A DNA stretch of 9,431 nucleotides, taken from NCBI GenBank assembly GCA_002729275.1, contig PBTP01000031.1, positions 20,419-29,849 on the forward strand, read 5' to 3'. The notes under the pieces are model-generated. The model was not told the origin of the DNA. It was given only the letters and a program-made list of their open reading frames with translations, and did no database searches. The translations under genes were made by a program, and so were the position numbers. The first letter of the stretch is position 1. Each line of letters opens with the position of its first letter. The DNA is from Roseibacillus sp. (GTDB lineage: Bacteria > Verrucomicrobiota > Verrucomicrobiia > Verrucomicrobiales > Akkermansiaceae). Of this stretch, positions 5,319 to 9,431 are shown piece by piece.

Positions 5319-7478
5319 TTACTTGATAAAAAGGAATTCAGGAGTGTTGAGCAGGGCCCAGATGAGGTCGGAGAAGACCTCCGGGCCGCCTGAGCGCAGC
5401 TCCTGGTCGAGGAGGTGTTGTTCGCTGCCGATTGCTCTTCGGCTGAGAATGCTAATGAAGGCGACATCCGCTTTTTCAAAGTTCGACCGAAGGTTCTTCA
5501 TTTCGAGGAAGATTCGAGAGCCCGGCTGGGTCAGAATTTCGGTCGCATATCCGTTCATCAGTTCCATGACCTGCGGAACAGATCCTTTGAGAGAGCTCGC
5601 ATTGATTACAAAGGTTCGGTCCGACTGGCCGAACTTACTGAGAAAATGTGCGGGATCGGAAGGCTGGGGGAGTTCTGAAGCGCGGGCGAGTAGAAGCTTC
5701 CTCTTCCGAGCCTCCTCCATAAAGGCCATCATCATCTCCTCGTCAGTTGGCCCTGTTGGTTTCTTGCTGAGGGCGGTTTGACCAAAGGGCTTTTCTCCCT
5801 TGGGTGGTTTTGCGTTAAGAATTGAGATGCCTGCGGCGTTTACGAGGCTCTGTTCTGGCTTAAACTTATTGAATTGGTCTACCCTGGCTACAAAGTCTTT
5901 TGGAGCGCCTGGTGATTGAGAGGCATTGATGAGCTGATTGTAGCGCCGGCCCGAATCCAGCTTAAATTGATTAGGGTCCTCTACCATCAGAGTGATGAGA
6001 GAGTCCCAGACCTGTTCCGAAGTCATTCTCCGCAGGAGGGGGCCAGGGAAGTAATAGGGATCGGTAATGTTGACTTCCTTCCTGCTGGCCAGCCGATTGT
6101 AGGCCTTGGTGTTGACGATTGCCCATGCGAAGGCTTTCAGGTCGAAATTGAGGGAAATCATTTCCTCGGTGAGGACTTTGAGGAGGTCAGCATTAAGGCT
6201 TTTTTCTGGATCAATATTATGAATTGGCTCGGCAGCTCCCCGGCCCATGTAGCGAGCCCACATCCGGTTGGCAATATTCATTGCGAAGCGCTCATTCTCG
6301 CGAGAGGTGAGCCACGCGGCGAGGCGCTGGCGAGGGTTGAGGGCCGCAGCGGCTGAGCCGTTCTCCTTACCGAAGAGAATCCACGGGTCTACCTTGTCGC
6401 GGGGAAAGCCATCCTCATACTGGTAGTTATCGGGAAGTCTCATTGAGCGGTCCGCTACAGTATGGACTCTGAGCTCACTGGCGCGGCTCATGTCACGGAG
6501 AGCGCGCTGATAATTACCGACGATATTGTTGATGCGTCTTTTTTGCTCTTCGTTGCCTGGATCAAGTTTTTGAGTGGTCGCAATGTAGGCCTCAAGCTCC
6601 TTCTTCTTAGGCATCTTGGCCTGCTGCGCCTTCCCCTTGGTTTCCAGATCGGCCAGGTAGGCCGAGAATTCATAGTATTGATACTGCGTCCATTCTCCGT
6701 CGGGATCATCGTGGCATTGTGCACATGTGATGTTCGTGCCGAGAAAGACCTTTCCCATGAAAGCAACGTGATCGAGTTTCATTCCGTTGTCGCGGAGGTG
6801 ATAGCCTACGGCGGGATTATCCCAGATTCGTCCCTCTGCCATTACGATTTCCCTCACCAGCTCGTCCCAAGGTGTATTGGTGTCGATCTGCTCCTTCATC
6901 CAGTGGATAAAGGCATCGTTTCGTAATACCGTACCTGGGAATGTGGTCTGGATCCGAAGGAGTTCGGCAAGGTAATTGTAATTGTGACTGGCGTAGTCCC
7001 AAGACTTCAGGAGTTTGATCACCAATTCCTGACGCTTGTTCTTATTGCGCGAGGTCAGGAAATCCTTTGCCTCGTCGTAGTCTGGTATGCGGCCTGCGAT
7101 GTCGAGATAGACCCGGCGCAAGTACATGTGATCGTTGAGCCCCTCATTATACCGCAAATTTTGCTTCTCCAAGCCGGCATCGATCGCCGCATCGATCCGC
7201 TTGACTGCGAGGGCCACGAGGTCGGCTTTCCCGGTCATAGCTCTCTTCCGCACAAATTCCTGATCAGCTTTTGAGAGAACCTTAAGGGGGACGCTGACTA
7301 CCTTGTCGCCCTCATCCAGCCGGATCTTCACGATTCCGCTGCTCAGATCTCTAAAACTACCCTTAATTGGCTGACCGCTGGAATTGATCCATGTGCGCCC
7401 GGAAACTGTTGGCAGGGACAGCAGGGTGATAAGACCAAGAACAGAGAAAAGCCGGAGAGACATGATGGGAATAAGCAT
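5319..7478 (-). CDS. Exported DUF1549/DUF1553 protein with SHD1-like N-terminus and CxxCH motif
   Basis: The 719-residue product has a signal peptide (about 1-27). ATG at 7463 (M6) is an equally possible start and gives a cleaner signal peptide. Residues 28-80 (RTWINSSGQPIKGSF ... VPLKVLSKADQEFV) resemble the small SHD1-type beta domain often fused to exported PVC proteins. DUF1549 covers about 90-280, with YLRRVYLDIAGRIP (119-132) and the c-type-haem-like CAQCH (252-256). A lysine-rich, helical linker follows (about 280-340). DUF1553 covers about 364-719: NPRQRLAAWLTSREN (381-395), FAMNIANRMWARYMGRG (398-414), RRMTSEQVWDSL (483-494) and DLIWALLNTPEFLF (704-717). The pair with the DUF1501 gene 21 nt downstream is a recurrent PVC arrangement. 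Electron transfer or a role linked to polysaccharide breakdown has been suggested for such proteins but is not proven. The residues after CAQCH (HDDPDGEW) depart from the HDHPF-type form I recall as usual. Confidence 0.92.
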   Translation of the reverse strand: MLIPIMSLRLFSVLGLITLLSLPTVSGRTWINSSGQPIKGSFRDLSSGIVKIRLDEGDKVVSVPLKVLSKADQEFVRKRAMTGKADLVALAVKRIDAAIDAGLEKQNLRYNEGLNDHMYLRRVYLDIAGRIPDYDEAKDFLTSRNKNKRQELVIKLLKSWDYASHNYNYLAELLRIQTTFPGTVLRNDAFIHWMKEQIDTNTPWDELVREIVMAEGRIWDNPAVGYHLRDNGMKLDHVAFMGKVFLGTNITCAQCHDDPDGEWTQYQYYEFSAYLADLETKGKAQQAKMPKKKELEAYIATTQKLDPGNEEQKRRINNIVGNYQRALRDMSRASELRVHTVADRSMRLPDNYQYEDGFPRDKVDPWILFGKENGSAAAALNPRQRLAAWLTSRENERFAMNIANRMWARYMGRGAAEPIHNIDPEKSLNADLLKVLTEEMISLNFDLKAFAWAIVNTKAYNRLASRKEVNITDPYYFPGPLLRRMTSEQVWDSLITLMVEDPNQFKLDSGRRYNQLINASQSPGAPKDFVARVDQFNKFKPEQSLVNAAGISILNAKPPKGEKPFGQTALSKKPTGPTDEEMMMAFMEEARKRKLLLARASELPQPSDPAHFLSKFGQSDRTFVINASSLKGSVPQVMELMNGYATEILTQPGSRIFLEMKNLRSNFEKADVAFISILSRRAIGSEQHLLDQELRSGGPEVFSDLIWALLNTPEFLFIK

Positions 7479-7503
7479 CCGGAGGTTAATGCGGATCTTC
7501 GAA

Positions 7504-7532
7504 TAGATACGAATTTCACAGCCGATTGTCTA
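7504..7532 (-). promoter_or_regulatory. Candidate promoter of the DUF1549-DUF1501 operon
   Basis: On the minus strand TAGACA (7532-7527) matches 5 of 6 positions of the -35 consensus. After 17 nt comes TATCTA (7509-7504), which shares TAT with the -10 consensus. Transcription would start near 7497, about 19 nt before the ATG at 7478. Spacing and location are right but the -10 is weak. Confidence 0.35.
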
Positions 7533-7722
7533 TCTCATTGAAGGAAGAATGGCGGCGCTGCAGACCCTACTATTCACGCTCGACCCAAAATAACCGGGAA
7601 GATTTTACCTCAAAGCGGTCAGAAATGGAGTTGCTTTCTCACTCCCAAGCGAATCGTTCTGGAGAGGGGCGTAGGGCCTTGATTCTTTTTTTTGATGTGC
7701 GGGCGGCTCTCTTTTTGTTTGC

Positions 7723-7727
7723 TGGAG
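7723..7727 (+). promoter_or_regulatory. Ribosome-binding site that sets the start of the BamE-like lipoprotein
   Basis: TGGAG at 7723-7727 lies 6 nt before the ATG at 7734. It is one of the few clear Shine-Dalgarno sites in the window. It decides for 7734 over the in-frame ATGs at 7692 and 7695, whose extra residues would place charged and polar positions before the signal sequence. Confidence 0.65.
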
Positions 7728-7733
7728 TTGAAC

Positions 7734-8135
7734 ATGCTCTCAAGTCCCCGCTTCCTGCTTCTCCTGTTTATAGCCCTGAATGGATTCGGGTGTATGCCGC
7801 GGTCTGGGGAGGTGCCCCCTATTGAGGCAAGTCTTCCTCTTCCGGTGGGATCTGGCGATACGGAGGGCATCCAAGCCAAGCCCAGCTATGAGAATGCTCT
7901 TCAACTTTCTGACTCGGTTAAGGTTGGGATGCCTCAAGGGGTAGTCGAGGCTATGTTCGGCCCTCCAGACAAAGCTGGCTATAAGGAATATGGACGAGCG
8001 GCTGGTTCTCCCTGGCGGGCGCTGGTCTGGGAGTGGGTTTTTCAAGATGCAACTCCTCCGCGCGCCCTTTCCATTGTGTTTCAGCAAGATGGATCAGGCA
8101 GTTGGCGCGTCAATCACGGAGACTGGCCAGAGTAG
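7734..8135 (+). CDS. Small BamE/SmpA-like lipoprotein (predicted)
   Basis: The 133-residue product opens with a hydrophobic signal sequence (MLSSPRFLLLLFIALNGFG) ending in Cys20. This suggests lipid attachment at that cysteine, although the lipobox GFGC lacks the preferred Leu at -3. A flexible Pro/Gly/Ser-rich segment follows (21-50). Residues about 57-130 have the pattern of the SmpA/OmlA (BamE) superfamily: LSDSVKVGMPQGVVEAMFGPPD (58-79), then a strand VWEWVF (98-103), another at LSIVFQQDG (112-120), and WRVNHGDW (124-131) at the end. BamE is an outer-membrane lipoprotein of the beta-barrel assembly machine; many distant relatives are uncharacterised envelope lipoproteins, and I do not claim this is BamE itself. 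The gene has a good ribosome-binding site and stands alone. It meets the large gene to its right with 4 nt between the stop codons. Confidence 0.65.
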   Translation: MLSSPRFLLLLFIALNGFGCMPRSGEVPPIEASLPLPVGSGDTEGIQAKPSYENALQLSDSVKVGMPQGVVEAMFGPPDKAGYKEYGRAAGSPWRALVWEWVFQDATPPRALSIVFQQDGSGSWRVNHGDWPE

Positions 8136-8139
8136 CATT

Positions 8140-9431
8140 TTATTGTTGGGGAACAGGAGCCTCCAGAACAGTAGCTCCATTGGTTTCGTTCATGACCAGA
8201 ATGCTGAACTTAAGGGCGCTGCCGATGTCACTCGTGCTCACACTGGCGTAGTCGAACTTACCCCTGAGATCGGTGTATCCGTCCTTGTAGAATTGCGGTC
8301 CGGCATCAGTCAGGGCGTAGATCTTGACGTAGGTGGCCGGCAGTGGCCGATTGTCACCGCTATGGCGTACGGTGAGAATGCCGTAGCGTTCACTGATCAC
8401 GGTATTCAGCTCATTGGAGTAAACCGCGAGTGAGCGTTTCTTTCCTCCTCCGATCACCTCGATGAGAACGTTTTTGGACTGGTATTCGCGGGGGAGTTCA
8501 AAATTGTGGGAGCGTTTGCTGTCGGCGAGTTGGAGGCGCTCGGACTTGTTGGGGCGGACTACGGAGAAGCCGTCACTCCCGCTGGATACAAATGGATTAG
8601 TGCTGAAGAGGAACTCCAGATCCATTTCGTAGTAGTTGACCTGAACGTTAGTGATCTGCTGGTAGTCAACCGTTACCAGTGATCCATCGACCCGGAGCTT
8701 CAGGGAGGGTTCCGAGGCAGCTAGTCTGGCCTGCTGCTGGTCTCTGTCTTCTTCATTCGTAATCTGTGGACCCTTGCCCTCGATTTCGTCTGCCTGTGCG
8801 ATCACATTGACGAAGCGTTCACGCCAGCGGTCCACTGGGTGCCCGGCGTATTTCACGGCAATGTTGCGGGCTTCACCCGGTTTGGCTTGGTAAAAAGCGC
8901 TGTAGGCGCGGAAATAGTCGTATTGGATACGAGTGGAGAGACCTTCTGCATCCACAGTTTCCAATCTTCGCATGGCATCTTCAGCTCGATCCTGCAGGAA
9001 GAGGTAATAGGTGGTGCTCAGCTGGTCAGAGGAGTCGAGGCTGGGCTTCTGGCTGAGAATGCGCAGGAAGTCCCGATAGTGGCTGCGGATATGGCCATTC
9101 AGAATCTTGCGGGTTCCTCCCACGGTATGAGCGCGATTGTTGACGAGGGGCTTGTATTCGAGGTGCTCGTAGGCGCGACGGGCGATGGGATCGATGGTGA
9201 CAAGCTCACTGGTGAGGTAGTCACCGCACCTGTTGAGGTAGCGCCCGTCCACCAGAAGAAACTGGCGGGCGATGGGCACGTGACCGTGGAAGAGTCCGTA
9301 GCTGTAGAGTTCGCGGTGGTATTTGCCCCTGCGGTGGAGAATCTCAAGGGCTTTCCCGAAGAAGTCCCTGCTTTCCCTGCAGCGCCAGGCGATCTGGAGG
9401 AGATTAATGTTGTGAAGATTTCTCTTTGAGA
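8140..9431 (-). CDS. C-terminal 429 residues of a large uncharacterised protein (cut by window edge)
   Basis: The frame is open from its TAA at 8140-8142 to the right edge. A GTG at 9279 is in frame, but the 50 codons before it (for example LLQIAWRCRESRDFFGKALEILHRRGKYHRELYSYGLFHGH in fragments) read as normal coding helices, so the gene starts beyond the window. Numbered from the first complete codon, residues about 1-215 are helical with a TPR-like look (RAEDAMRRLETVDAEGLS and FRAYSAFYQAKPGEARNIA within 149-191). A charged linker (about 216-240) leads to a beta-rich part with NYYEMDLEFLFSTNPFV (265-281), a Ser/Gly-rich stretch, and a final domain (about 315-425) with NVLIEVIGGGKKRSLAVYSN and FYKDGYTDLRGKFDYAS (380-396). 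No signal or membrane segment is visible in this part. From memory, similar C-terminal motifs occur in long proteins of PVC bacteria and some protists, but I cannot name the family. Function unknown. Confidence 0.8.
   Translation of the reverse strand, partial: SKRNLHNINLLQIAWRCRESRDFFGKALEILHRRGKYHRELYSYGLFHGHVPIARQFLLVDGRYLNRCGDYLTSELVTIDPIARRAYEHLEYKPLVNNRAHTVGGTRKILNGHIRSHYRDFLRILSQKPSLDSSDQLSTTYYLFLQDRAEDAMRRLETVDAEGLSTRIQYDYFRAYSAFYQAKPGEARNIAVKYAGHPVDRWRERFVNVIAQADEIEGKGPQITNEEDRDQQQARLAASEPSLKLRVDGSLVTVDYQQITNVQVNYYEMDLEFLFSTNPFVSSGSDGFSVVRPNKSERLQLADSKRSHNFELPREYQSKNVLIEVIGGGKKRSLAVYSNELNTVISERYGILTVRHSGDNRPLPATYVKIYALTDAGPQFYKDGYTDLRGKFDYASVSTSDIGSALKFSILVMNETNGATVLEAPVPQQ

Larger units (their letters stand above)
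7479..7733. other. Divergent intergenic region upstream of the DUF1549 operon and the BamE-like gene
   Basis: This 255-nt spacer holds no supportable gene. A plus-strand frame that stays open across it (7526-7825) has no domain and runs out of frame into the lipoprotein gene. The spacer contains a candidate minus-strand promoter near the operon, T-rich tracts (7684-7693 and 7710-7720) near the lipoprotein gene, and only a 5-bp inverted repeat GGAGT/ACTCC around 7627-7645. Confidence 0.5.

Noticed and set aside
5170..5781. Plus-strand open frame of 203 codons
   Set aside because: It is antisense to conserved DUF1501 and DUF1553 coding sequence and spans the operon junction; its Arg/Ser-rich product resembles no family.
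7526..7825. Plus-strand open frame of 99 codons across the divergent spacer
   Set aside because: It overlaps the start of the lipoprotein gene in another frame, shows no recognisable domain, and the lipoprotein has the ribosome-binding site and signal sequence.
8839..9429. Long plus-strand open frame of 196 codons at the right edge
   Set aside because: It lies fully antisense to the well-supported large protein, has a Val/Ala/Glu-rich composition typical of a codon shadow, and shows no domain.
1..9431. CRISPR array, tRNA/rRNA, insertion sequence, toxin-antitoxin or defence genes
   Set aside because: No regularly spaced repeats, cloverleaf, transposase motif, terminal inverted repeats or defence-type domains were seen on either strand.

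Overview
The window reads as ordinary chromosome of a PVC-superphylum bacterium, most likely Verrucomicrobiota (Planctomycetota is the alternative). The evidence is the protein repertoire: an adjacent DUF1501 and DUF1549/DUF1553 pair, a PQQ-type propeller with the WPRFLGP signature, an SHD1-like N-terminus and a secreted STN-type protein. Base composition is balanced to slightly GC-rich. Most starts lack a clear Shine-Dalgarno sequence. The taxonomy is inference from gene content, not from a marker phylogeny.

Layout from left to right. 1-641 (-) is the N-terminal 213 codons of a THUMP-domain 23S rRNA guanine-N2-methyltransferase (RlmL type), cut by the window edge in its SAM-binding motif. 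After a 185-nt divergent spacer come two plus-strand genes for exported proteins: a PQQ-like beta-propeller (827-2173) and a small protein made of two tandem STN/secretin-N-like repeats (2226-2891). A minus-strand block follows: an isopenicillin-N-synthase-type 2OG-Fe(II) oxygenase (2922-3878) and, upstream of it but separated by an intrinsic terminator (3945-3978), a two-gene operon of a DUF1549/DUF1553 CxxCH protein (5319-7478) and a Tat-exported DUF1501 protein (4014-5297). A 255-nt divergent spacer leads to a short plus-strand BamE/SmpA-like lipoprotein (7734-8135). This meets, tail to tail with 4 nt between stops, the C-terminal 429 residues of a large uncharacterised protein (8140 to the right edge, -).

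Functional picture. The DUF1549/1553 and DUF1501 genes are the only convincing operon and encode an exported pair of a kind that is very common in PVC bacteria and still has no firm biochemical role. Several other products (propeller, STN-repeat protein, BamE-like lipoprotein) also carry export signals, so the window is dominated by cell-envelope proteins. I see no mobile element, CRISPR array, tRNA, rRNA, phage gene or defence island. The least explained items are the duplicated STN-like protein and the large right-edge protein with its conserved FYKDGYTDLRGKFDYAS segment. I found nothing that justifies claiming a wholly new system.
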